DNA from: Chitinophaga polysaccharea
Lineage (GTDB): Bacteria; Bacteroidota; Bacteroidia; Chitinophagales; Chitinophagaceae
DNA length: 64,000 bases
Assembly (NCBI RefSeq): GCF_007829335.1
Contig: NZ_VIWO01000009.1
Coordinates: 162,100 to 226,099 of the forward strand
Direction: 5' to 3'
Shown here piece after piece: positions 9,787 through 18,500 of this stretch; positions within the stretch are counted from its first letter, which is position 1; every line of letters begins with the position of its first letter. A program made the translations under genes and the position numbers. The notes beneath the pieces were generated by a model, which was not told the DNA's origin, made no database searches, and worked only from the letters and a program-made list of their open reading frames with translations.

Positions 9787-10884
9787 TTACAAAACATATT
9801 TATCCAGATCAATGTCTAAGGCTATAATACGCCCATCCGGGCCAATCAATACATTCCGGGGGATAAAATAAACATTGTAGTTTATAGCTATTTCCCCTTT
9901 CCAACCTTTCAGGTCAGAAACATGTACCCAGTTCAGCTCATTTTCCAGGATGGCATTTTTCCACTTTTTAATGTCGTTATCGAGCGAAATGCCAATAATA
10001 GTAAGGTTTTTGGATTGGTTTGCAGCCCGGAATTTTTTTACGAGGGGTATCTGTTCCAGGCAGGGGCCACACCAGGAAGCCCAGAAATCCAGTAATACAT
10101 AACGATCACGGTTGTTTTTCAGTGTAATTTGCCTGCCGGCAGTATCCCTCCCCGTTAGCTCAGGCGCTATATTGCCCGGCCGGATGGCTATTCTGCTGTT
10201 AATACGCTTGCGTAGTGCGACGCCTTCAGCGCCGCTGCGTAATTTTGAGGATAGATGGTTATACATGTCCAGTGCTCTTTCGGGCGTAAGGTCGTTGAAT
10301 ATGGAATAAGAAAGCTTTACAAGGGAAATATATGCTTTGGGATGGCATATCACCCAATCTGTTTCGGTTTTCAACATCTGTTGCTTCAATTTTTTAAGCG
10401 TATCGTTGATGGCGACAAGTGGATAATCCGGCTGTAAACGGGTAAGACTGTCCCTGCGCATATACACCAAAGAAAGTGTTCGCCATGTAGCCTCATTCAG
10501 AAATCGCAGTTCCTGCCAATCGCTATTACTTTGCGAGTTGGTCAACACAGCATTTCCTTTTTCCTGCCAGCGTTTCCCTTTTAACGTCAGTTTCATGTTG
10601 CGTGCTTCCAGGTAAACCTGGGTAATTGCACGTGGTTCACCTGACGTGAATACGGAAAGTAGCAGGCCTGGCGTAGCCAGGTTACCTTTAAAAGAAAAAT
10701 GACCGTTAACAACCTGTGTTGAGTCGGATATTTTTGGATTCAATCCTGACCAGTCTACACCATAAATATGAATATAGGCGCCGTTGAAAATGGAGTCTGT
10801 TTCACCTTGAAGCGTGAATGTTCCCTGGGCAAAGCCCCTATAAGAAATCAAGCAGGCGAAGAATAAGAGGAGAGTTAATCGCAT
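9787..10884 (-). CDS. exported TlpA-like thioredoxin-fold protein with DUF4369-like N-terminal domain
   Basis: Signal peptide MRLTLLLFFACLISYRGFAQ is followed by a beta-rich N-terminal domain of DUF4369 type (FTLQGETDSIFNGAYIHIYG), a helical linker, and a C-terminal thioredoxin domain (about 235-365) with the active site DFWASWCGPC. It is likely a periplasmic or outer-leaflet thiol-disulfide protein. It is the first gene of the TlpA, kinase, regulator unit, 31 bp before the kinase. The LytTR-like direct repeat upstream suggests control by its own downstream regulator. The C terminus (LDIDLDKYVL) is slightly short but the fold appears complete. Confidence 0.88.
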   Translation of the reverse strand: MRLTLLLFFACLISYRGFAQGTFTLQGETDSIFNGAYIHIYGVDWSGLNPKISDSTQVVNGHFSFKGNLATPGLLLSVFTSGEPRAITQVYLEARNMKLTLKGKRWQEKGNAVLTNSQSNSDWQELRFLNEATWRTLSLVYMRRDSLTRLQPDYPLVAINDTLKKLKQQMLKTETDWVICHPKAYISLVKLSYSIFNDLTPERALDMYNHLSSKLRSGAEGVALRKRINSRIAIRPGNIAPELTGRDTAGRQITLKNNRDRYVLLDFWASWCGPCLEQIPLVKKFRAANQSKNLTIIGISLDNDIKKWKNAILENELNWVHVSDLKGWKGEIAINYNVYFIPRNVLIGPDGRIIALDIDLDKYVL

Positions 10885-10903
10885 GGAAGTTTGTTTTATA
10901 GGA

Positions 10904-10977
10904 CAAAAATGAAGTAAGCGATTGATTGCCTGATGTTATTTCCTGGATTTGGTGGATTTCATCCTGAATTTAGCGGA
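10904..10977 (-). promoter_or_regulatory. promoter with LytTR-like direct repeat upstream of the TlpA-kinase-regulator operon
   Basis: Plus-strand copies TCCTGGATTTGGTGGA (10941-10956) and TCCTGAATTTAGCGGA (10962-10977) match at 13 of 16 positions with starts 21 bp apart, two helical turns. On the minus strand a -7-like CATTTTTG lies at 10911-10904, 26 nt before the ATG region of the TlpA gene. Position and spacing fit a LytTR activator site; binding is inferred. Confidence 0.55.
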
Positions 10978-11050
10978 CAAGAGGGGCCCCAGATAATTCC
11001 CATTTCCCCAAAAAAAGAAAGGAGTGCCTCAATCTACTACCTAAAATATA

Positions 11051-11086
11051 AGAGGACATCTCGAAACAAACGAGACGTCCCCTCCT
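11051..11086 (-). terminator. terminator of the small Cys-rich protein gene
   Basis: GGACATCTCG (11054-11063) and CGAGACGTCC (11071-11080) pair with one position that becomes a G-U wobble on the minus strand; the loop is 7 nt. A T-rich stretch (TATATTTTAG) follows on the minus strand, as expected for the gene ending at 11141. Confidence 0.7.
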
Positions 11087-11140
11087 GAGTTACCTAATTA
11101 TGGAAACCCCTGGTTTCAGAAATTGGTTGTAATAAAAAAA

Positions 11141-11437
11141 TTAAAGCGGGCATTGAAAGCCACTAATCAGCGTGTAATCGGGGCTTACAGATCCGTCGCG
11201 CCATTCGTAGTGGTAGGTACATTTGTAGCGGACAGGATTTGTGCCTATCAGTACAGATGAAGTATAATACTTAGTGCCGGTAACGCACACATTATCGATA
11301 CATTTCTTATTTTCTGCATTGCAGTTGGTACAATCGCGTTTGGCTTTTTTGGGAGTTTTGTGATTATTGGCGGCGATAGTTTGGTTAACGGCAAAAGCTA
11401 GCATGAGCGCCGAAGCGCCGATAAATAGTTTTTTCAT
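11141..11437 (-). CDS. small exported cysteine-rich protein, unknown function
   Basis: 98 residues. A clear signal peptide (MKKLFIGASALMLAFAV, cleavage near TIA-A at about 22-23) precedes a Lys-rich segment and six Cys (C36, C39, C46, C51, C73, C96), with the first two as CTNC. Six Cys in 75 mature residues suggest disulfide bonds or a metal site. The gene stands alone, with its own terminator, upstream of the TlpA/LytTR operon on the same strand. A TlpA-like thiol protein next door makes it a possible client, but this is only proximity. It resembles the many short secreted proteins of Bacteroidota that have no assigned role; I do not recognise a family. Confidence 0.75.
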   Translation of the reverse strand: MKKLFIGASALMLAFAVNQTIAANNHKTPKKAKRDCTNCNAENKKCIDNVCVTGTKYYTSSVLIGTNPVRYKCTYHYEWRDGSVSPDYTLISGFQCPL

Positions 11438-11616
11438 AATTGTAAAATTATTGGTTAACGAATACAGTAATTTAAATAATCGCTGCCTATTTCAGTGATT
11501 AAAAACAGCGGTATTTATCAAGTGCGCCGGCTATTTAAAAAGATTGTCGCATTTGTACTACAAGAAAATATAATGGGATAGGGCGACAGGCGCCGTCTTT
11601 TTTATTCATCACAATT

Positions 11617-12138
11617 ATGATAACTTTACCATCAGTCATGGATACACCACTCATTGATAAGGTATTACCACTCGAACGTTTCGACGGTAAAGGCGGTTGG
11701 ACATTCATACGCCTGCCGGACCTGCCCAAAGGTCAGGGCTATTTCGGCATGCGTAAAGTCAGCGGGTTCATTGATCAATATGAATTGCCGGTCAGCAACC
11801 TGATGCCTCTCAAAAAAGGTGTGATGATGTTGCCTGTAAAGGCTGCCATCCGCAAGCAGATCAGGAAAGAGGCGGGCGAACAAGTGCGATTGATATTATA
11901 TCCCGTTGGCCAGCAAACAAAAGAAATTATACCCACCGATTTTCTCGAGTGCCTGCAGGACGAGCCTGAAGCCCTGCGCAATTTCCAGGCTTCCTCGCCG
12001 GCGGAGCAGGGAAAATGCCTGCAATGGATCATGGAAGTAACCGTACCAGAGGCGAGGATACAACGCATGGCAGACGCTATTAATCACCTGGCAGCGGGGA
12101 GGAGTTACCTCGGCACTAAAAGTAAACAAGGCGGGTAA
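11617..12138 (+). CDS. YdeI/OmpD-associated-like protein (DUF1905 plus YdeI domains)
   Basis: Cytoplasmic protein of about 173 residues with no signal peptide. The N-terminal half matches DUF1905 (WTFIRLPDL...GMRKVSGFIDQYELP...MLPVKAAIRKQI). The C-terminal part fits the YdeI-type helical domain, with EALRNFQASSPAEQGKCLQW in place of the usual a-L-x-a-n-p-x-a. Family members have been linked to bacteriocin or antimicrobial protection, without a known reaction. The ATG at 11638 (MDTPLIDKV) is a possible alternative start. It stands alone and is convergent with the metal ATPase gene. Confidence 0.82.
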   Translation: MITLPSVMDTPLIDKVLPLERFDGKGGWTFIRLPDLPKGQGYFGMRKVSGFIDQYELPVSNLMPLKKGVMMLPVKAAIRKQIRKEAGEQVRLILYPVGQQTKEIIPTDFLECLQDEPEALRNFQASSPAEQGKCLQWIMEVTVPEARIQRMADAINHLAAGRSYLGTKSKQGG

Positions 12139-12177
12139 TGTTTACTTATAAGCCTTATTTGTTATAGTGATAGACGT

Positions 12178-14232
12178 CTATTTTTGTCCCCATTTATAGG
12201 CCAGCAAACGTAAAGCATTAAATACTACCACCAGCGTAGACCCTTCATGCGCTACCACAGCAGGACCGATAGAAGCAATACCCAAAATGGTGAGCGGTAT
12301 CAAAATGGCTACTACGCCCAGGCTAATCACAAGGTTCTGACGAATGATCTTCCGTGCTTTGCGGCTCAATCCTATGGCAAATGGCAGCAGTGACAGCTTA
12401 TCGCCCATCAGGGCAATATCGGCGGTTTCCAATGCTACATCGCTTCCGGCGGCGCCCATAGCTATGCCTACGGTGCTTTTCGCCATGGCAGGGGCATCGT
12501 TTACGCCGTCGCCTACCATAGCAATCCTGCTTTCATCTTTGGTGAGCTGCTGGATAACAGCTACTTTTTGCTCGGGAAGGAGACCGGCATATACATCGGT
12601 TACGCCCACTTCGGCGGCTACCGCTTTGGCTACTTCTTCATTATCGCCGGTGAGCATGGCCATGCGCCGGATACCTGCCGCCTTCAGTTCAGCTAATGCC
12701 TGTTGGGCTTCCGCCCGCGGTGTATCCATCAAGGCAATAATGCCAATGTACTCCTGGTTGCTGCGCACGAGCATGGTGGTATTCCCTTCTTTCTCAGAGG
12801 CGGTTACCTGTGCTGCAATGTCATCATTGGGCTGCGCCTGATCGAGCGATTTGAAAAGGGTCATGTTACCCATATAGATAGTATCGGCTCCCAGGGCTGC
12901 TTTGATGCCTTTGCCCAACACGGCTTCCATACCATGCGCGGAGGGAATGGGTTCATTTTTCAATCGCTCCCGGCCACCTTTTGAAATAGCTTTGGCCAGC
13001 GGGTGGTCGCTCAGCGATTCTACCGCTACTACGATCTTCAACAGCTCATTCTCTGTCATCCCCGCGAGGGGGATGATTTTGGTGAGTTTAGGCCTGCCTT
13101 CTGTGAGTGTGCCGGTTTTGTCGAATGCTAATACTTCCAGTGCTCCCAGGTCTTCCAGCGGCCCACCGCCTTTGATTAGTACACCGGCCCTGGCGGCACG
13201 TGCCACGCCGCTCAGTACGGCGCTGGGAGTGGAAATAGCCAGTGCGCAAGGGCTGGCGGCAACGAGTACCGACATCGCACGGTAAAAACTTTTGCTGAAT
13301 GGTTCGTCTATTACCAGGAAGGCAAAGCATAATAATGTTACGATGAGAATGACTGTCGGCACAAAGTATTTTTCAAACCGGCCAGTAAAGCGTTGGGTAG
13401 GCGATTGCTGCGACTGTGTTTCATTCACCAGCTTAATCAGCCTGGATAAGGTAGAGTCGTTCGCTGCCTTCGTTACCTTTACTTCCAGCAACTCATTTCC
13501 ATTGATAGTGCCAGCAAATACTTTGTAGGTGGCATCGAGGGATGCAGCCTTGTCTACCGCTATTTTCGGGTCATCTACTGCTTTCTTGTCTACCGGCATA
13601 CTTTCGCCGGTAATAGGCGCCTGGTTTACGCTACTGTTGCCCTTTACCACAATACCATCTGCCGAAATTTTAGTGTTGGGCTTCACTATGATCACATCTC
13701 CGGGAGTGAGATCTGTGATAGATACTTCCCGCGTGCTGCCGTTCTCTTTCCGGAAAGCGGTACGGGGCGCCAGTTCTGACAGGGCCGCGATAGATTTCTT
13801 AGCCCGTTCCATGGCAAAATGTTCCAGCGCATGACCAAGACTGAACAGGAATAATAGCAAGGCGCCTTCTGCCCAGCTACCAAGAATACCGGCGCCGGCG
13901 GCAGCTACCAGCATAAGAAAATCGATCTCAAATTTTCCCTTCGCAATGGTTTGTACTGCTTCTTTGGCGGTATAAAATCCGCCAAAGAAATAAGCACCTA
14001 TATAAAGCACCAGTGAAACGGTGGAAGGAACCAGTTCCAGGTAAGACAAGCCAAACCCCGTACCCAGCAATGCACCACAGAGTAAACTGAAGATGAGCTC
14101 CGAGTGTTTGCCCAATAGTCCTCCATGAGCATGGGTGGTTTCCTTCTCCGTATGATCATCTTGATCATCATGGGCATTATGATTAGTGGCTTCCGGCAGC
14201 TGCACCGGCGCTGTTGCTGAAGTAGTATTCAT
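12178..14232 (-). CDS. P1B-type heavy-metal translocating ATPase (Zn/Cd/Co-like)
   Basis: Inner-membrane metal exporter of 684 residues. Key motifs: metal-site helix SPCALA (about 326-331), phosphorylation site DKTGTLTEG (Asp at about 370), GDGVNDAPAM (about 576) and the HP-type SLSDHPLAKAI. It has no N-terminal HMA Cys domain. Instead residues 14-37 form a His/Asp-rich tail (NHNAHDDQDDHTEKETTHAH) that could bind metal. CPC with HP and the His-rich tail suggest Zn2+, Cd2+ or Co2+ more than Cu+. It is the last gene of the efflux operon and moves metal out of the cytoplasm, while the RND pump clears the periplasm. The substrate is inferred. Confidence 0.93.
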   Translation of the reverse strand: MNTTSATAPVQLPEATNHNAHDDQDDHTEKETTHAHGGLLGKHSELIFSLLCGALLGTGFGLSYLELVPSTVSLVLYIGAYFFGGFYTAKEAVQTIAKGKFEIDFLMLVAAAGAGILGSWAEGALLLFLFSLGHALEHFAMERAKKSIAALSELAPRTAFRKENGSTREVSITDLTPGDVIIVKPNTKISADGIVVKGNSSVNQAPITGESMPVDKKAVDDPKIAVDKAASLDATYKVFAGTINGNELLEVKVTKAANDSTLSRLIKLVNETQSQQSPTQRFTGRFEKYFVPTVILIVTLLCFAFLVIDEPFSKSFYRAMSVLVAASPCALAISTPSAVLSGVARAARAGVLIKGGGPLEDLGALEVLAFDKTGTLTEGRPKLTKIIPLAGMTENELLKIVVAVESLSDHPLAKAISKGGRERLKNEPIPSAHGMEAVLGKGIKAALGADTIYMGNMTLFKSLDQAQPNDDIAAQVTASEKEGNTTMLVRSNQEYIGIIALMDTPRAEAQQALAELKAAGIRRMAMLTGDNEEVAKAVAAEVGVTDVYAGLLPEQKVAVIQQLTKDESRIAMVGDGVNDAPAMAKSTVGIAMGAAGSDVALETADIALMGDKLSLLPFAIGLSRKARKIIRQNLVISLGVVAILIPLTILGIASIGPAVVAHEGSTLVVVFNALRLLAYKWGQK

Positions 14233-14274
14233 AGAAAGTTTATTTATAGTTAGAGCATCCGGAGAGCCATGAAC

Positions 14275-15582
14275 TTAGTGTTCATGGCTTTCCCCGGCAT
14301 TTGTCATTTTCGCTAGTACAAAAAAGGCACCTTTTACCACAATCTTTGAAGCGGCAGGTATTTCCTTCAGTAAAGTAATCTCCGTATACCCGACATCGGT
14401 AGTGCCTTTCACTACGGGCACTTTTTCAAAGGTAATGCCATGACCTGCGGCTGGCGTATCTTTTTCTTTATGATCATGCGGTTCCCCGGCGTTATGATCG
14501 TGGCCAGCTTCGCTTTCCTGGTGATGTTCTGCTTCGGCATGCTCATCGGTCACCATGAAAACATAATCCTGGCCCTGATGATTCACGATGGCTTCTGTTG
14601 GAATAGCCTGTACCGTTGCTTTCTGCAGGCTAATGATAGCCGTGATATTCATGCCATCTATCAGACCTGTTTTATCGCCTTTTACTTTTGCATGAACGGT
14701 AACTGCTTTGGATTCGCCTTCGAAGGTGGAACCCAGTGAAAAGATCTGCGCATCATACTCTTTGCCGGGATTATTGGTCAGCGTAAAGTGGATGGTCTGT
14801 CCCTCTTTCAATTTAGAAAGATCTTTTTCATACACAAACAAATCCAGGTGCAGCTGGCTGTTGTCCACGATATCTGCAATAGGAGAGGTTAGGTCTACAT
14901 AACTACCTATCTGCACAGCTACATTACTCACTACACCGTTGATAGGACTGCGAACAGAAAGATCTGCGATGAGCCTGCCATTAGATAGTTGATCGGGGTT
15001 GATCCCCATCATCCTGATTTGCTGGCTGAGGGTAGACCGTTGTGTTTGCAGCGTTTTATATGCTGTTTCTGCGGCCTGGAGGTTTTTCAGCGCGCCGGCA
15101 TTGCCTGCGGTCAGTTCCTGCTGTCGTGTTACTTCCTGTTCAGCGAGCTTTAGCCGGGTCATTACGGCCAGGTATTCACTTTGCGATTGTACAAAAGAAG
15201 GGTTGCTGAGGGTAGCAATCACCTGTCCTTTTTTTACAGTGTTGCCCGGTTGGATCAGCAGCGTCTTGATTACGCCGTTGTAAAGCGAATTGATGGTTGC
15301 TTTATTCTGATTGGGCACACGTAATGTACCATTGGTTTTTAGAGAGAAGCTAAGCTGTTTTGTTTCTATGATGCCGGTACTGATTCCAATACTTTTGATT
15401 TGCTCGGGAGAAAACGTCACCGTATTGGGATTTTCATGTTCCTCTTTATGGCTGCCTTCACCATTGGCCGCGGCTTCCTTTCCGGCAGCGCCTTTGCCGG
15501 GGCCGGATCCGGAGCATGCGGTTAGCCAGAGGGCGCCTGCACATAAGGTAGTGATGATAATTTTCCTGCTCATTTTATACAA
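14275..15582 (-). CDS. RND efflux periplasmic adaptor (membrane-fusion lipoprotein), CzcB/CusB-like
   Basis: Periplasmic adaptor linking the RND pump to the outer-membrane channel. The N terminus has a lipobox (ALWLTACSGSG). The chain then has a barrel-sandwich half-motif (INSLYNGVIKTLLIQPGNTVKKGQ), a long alpha-hairpin (about 135-195), a second half-motif (IADLSVRSPINGVVSNVAV) and a beta-barrel/MP region. A His/Glu-rich insertion near residues 350-375 (HAEAEHHQES...HDHNAGEPHDHK) probably binds metal and fits a Zn, Co, Ni or Cu role. The gene starts 12 bp after the pump gene and belongs to the same operon. Confidence 0.92.
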   Translation of the reverse strand: MYKMSRKIIITTLCAGALWLTACSGSGPGKGAAGKEAAANGEGSHKEEHENPNTVTFSPEQIKSIGISTGIIETKQLSFSLKTNGTLRVPNQNKATINSLYNGVIKTLLIQPGNTVKKGQVIATLSNPSFVQSQSEYLAVMTRLKLAEQEVTRQQELTAGNAGALKNLQAAETAYKTLQTQRSTLSQQIRMMGINPDQLSNGRLIADLSVRSPINGVVSNVAVQIGSYVDLTSPIADIVDNSQLHLDLFVYEKDLSKLKEGQTIHFTLTNNPGKEYDAQIFSLGSTFEGESKAVTVHAKVKGDKTGLIDGMNITAIISLQKATVQAIPTEAIVNHQGQDYVFMVTDEHAEAEHHQESEAGHDHNAGEPHDHKEKDTPAAGHGITFEKVPVVKGTTDVGYTEITLLKEIPAASKIVVKGAFFVLAKMTNAGESHEH

Positions 15583-15594
15583 GGCTTAAATAAT

Positions 15595-18500
15595 TTATAG
15601 ATTGTTAAAATAGTTGTATTGAATAACGGCCTGGTTATATGCATTCAGCACGTCCAGGTAGTTTTGCCGGATGGTGATGGCCTGCGTCAGGAATTGCGAT
15701 AGCTCGGCAAAACTGATCTCGCCGGAGCGATAGGCCAGTGTAGCTGCTTTGATGATCTCCTGTGCCTGTTTGAGGCCGGAGCTTTCATAAAAAAGGAGCA
15801 TGCGGTTATTCTTTTCCACCTCTTTCGTTACCTGCGATTGCTGCGTACTAAATACCTGTTTATTATATTCCAGTTGTTGCTGTTGCACATCCGCTTCCGC
15901 CCGGGCGGCTTTTACCTTATTACGGTATGCGCCGAGACCCAGCAACGGAACAGACGCGGTTACCGAAAAACCGCTGTAAGGGTTTGTAGCGCCGTATAGC
16001 CGCTGGCTAAAGAACCTGCCGGAAAATTCAGGTCGGTTCTCATTTTTGATCACCGACACGTTTGCCGAAGCAATGTGCACGTTCTGTTGTTGTAGGGCCA
16101 GTGCGGGATGCAGACTGTCGGTAGCCGGGCCGGTAAAGGTAAACCCGAGTTTTTCCAGCGGTGCATCCAATGGCAGGATGGCATCTGTTGTATTCAATAA
16201 CTGTTTCAATGATTGCTGCTGGATGGTGATATCATCTTTCAGCTGTTCCAGTTGTGCCCGCAGCTCCCTTTGCCTGGCCTGGGCAGAGATGCTGTCGAGC
16301 CCGGGATTTTCGCCTGCCTTTACCCGCAGCACCGCAGCTGCCGTTAAAGACTGGTAGATGCTATCGAGCTGCTGATAGAGACTGGCTTTATCATCGAGGT
16401 ACCAGAGCTGATAGTAAACCTGCCGGATGTCTTTCTTAATGGATACATTCAGCATGGCGCTGTTCACCTGGTAATACCTGGCCTGTTCTGTATAAAGTTT
16501 CTTCTGCGCCTTGTAGAGCCCTGGCCAGGCTACTGCTTGGGAAAGACCCACCTTTAAGATGCCGGTGTGATCGCTGGGACGCAGGTCTTCATTTTCTGCA
16601 AATACGCCGGTCTTCGGTAACATACCGGCCGAATGGAGCTGTATATTGGTTCTTTTTTCCTGCGCCTTGTTGATGTTGTATTGCAGGTTCTGTTGCGCCA
16701 TCGATAATACATCGTTAATGCCCTGGCGTTTTTCCGGAACATCCTGTGCTGCAACCGCCCGGGGGAATAAGAGGCATCCAAGCAATGCTACCGCAACGGC
16801 TCCTGGTGGGAATTTCCGCTTAAAACCGGTATTGAAGAGGATATATAACAGCGGCAACACCACCAGCGTCAGGAAGGTGGCGGTGATCAGCCCACCAATT
16901 ACCACGGTGGCCAGCGGCCGTTGCACTTCTGCGCCGGCGCCTCTCGACAGGGCCATGGGTAGGAAGCCGAAAGACGCTACGGTGGCAGTCATCAGCACGG
17001 GGCGCAGCCTGATCTTCGTACCTTCGACTACCCGTTTTATGAGATCGCTGATGCCATCTTTTTCCAGCTGATTGAAGGTGCTGATCAGCACAATCCCGTT
17101 TAATACTGCTACGCCAAATAAAGCAATGAAGCCTACGCCTGCAGATATACTGAAAGGCATGCCTCTCAGCAGCAAGGCAAAAACGCCGCCAATGGCACTC
17201 ATAGGAATAGCGGTAAAGATGAGCACCGACTCTTTAATGGAGCGGAAGGTAAAGTACAACAGCAGGAATATCAATGCCAGTGCTACTGGTACCGCGATCA
17301 TTAATCGTGCGGAGGCCTTTTGCAAATTTTCAAAAGTACCGCCATAGGTGTAGTAGTAGCCGGATGGCAACAGCCTGGCGGCGGTGAGCTTTTGCTGTAT
17401 GTCTTTCACCACGCTTTGAACATCCTTGTTTTTAACGTTAAAGCCGACTACAATGCGGCGACGGCCATCTTCACGGCTTATCTGTGCAGGCCCCTCCCGG
17501 AAGGAGATATCGGCCAGCTGGGAAAGCGGGATCTGGTTACCATCTGGTAAGGCCACAAACAGGTCGCGTACATCGTCGATAGAGGAGCGGCTGGCGCTGT
17601 CGAGCCTGACCACCATATCAAATTTGCGTTCGTTTTCAAACACAACGCCTGCCGCCTCGCCGGCGAATGCTGTCCGTACGGTGCGGTTGATGTCCTCTAT
17701 GTTCATACCATAAGCAGCAATCTTGGCGCGATCGTATTGTACAGTGATTTGTGGAAGCCCGGTTGTTCTTTCGATCTGTGGTTCGGTGGCTCCTTTTACC
17801 GACTGCACTACCGCCGCTACCCTGGGCGCCAGCGATGCCAGCGTATCTATATTTTCACCGAAGATCTTGATAGCTACGTCCTGTCGCACGCCGGTCATCA
17901 GCTCATTAAAGCGCATCTGTATTGGCTGGTTGGCCTCGAAGAAAACGCCGGGTATCACTTCCAGTTTTTCCATGATAGCGTCTGCCAGCTCGTTGTAAGT
18001 CCTGGTGGTAGTCCATTCCGATTTTGGTTTCAGCAGTACCATCACGTCGGTAGCCTCCGGCGGCATAGGATCCGTGGGCACTTCCGCGCTACCGGTTTTG
18101 CCTACCACCATCTTCACTTCCGGGAAGGCGCGTATAATCCGGCTCGCCTGCATGGAGGTTTCAATGCTCTGCGACAAAGACGTTCCCTGCGGGAGGATAC
18201 AGTGAAAAGCAAAATCACCTTCTTCCAGCTGAGGAATGAACTCACCGCCCATACGGCTAAACAGCAATACGGCGATGCCAAAGATGGCCACCGTAGCACC
18301 CACCACAGCCACTTTAAAGCGGATGGCCCAGCTGAGAACAGGCGCATACAACCGGTGGAAGAAATCCATGATCTTGTCGGATACATTCTTTTTATGCGAT
18401 ACTTTTTTCGGTAGTATCAGTGCGCTCACCATGGGGATATAGGTAAGGGAGAGCAAGAGAGCACCCAGAATAGCGAAAGCCACGGTCTGTGCCATGGGCT

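Noticed and set aside
12171..12180. Palindrome TAGACGTCTA at the end of the P-type ATPase gene
   Set aside because: Only 10 bp, overlaps the stop codon between convergent genes and can arise by chance.
17737..18414. Long open frame antisense to the RND pump gene (225 codons)
   Set aside because: Lies wholly opposite a strongly supported gene, has no recognisable domain and reads as biased, low-information sequence, as do the other antisense frames at 3827-4765, 18667-19038, 19351-19926 and 49017-49691.
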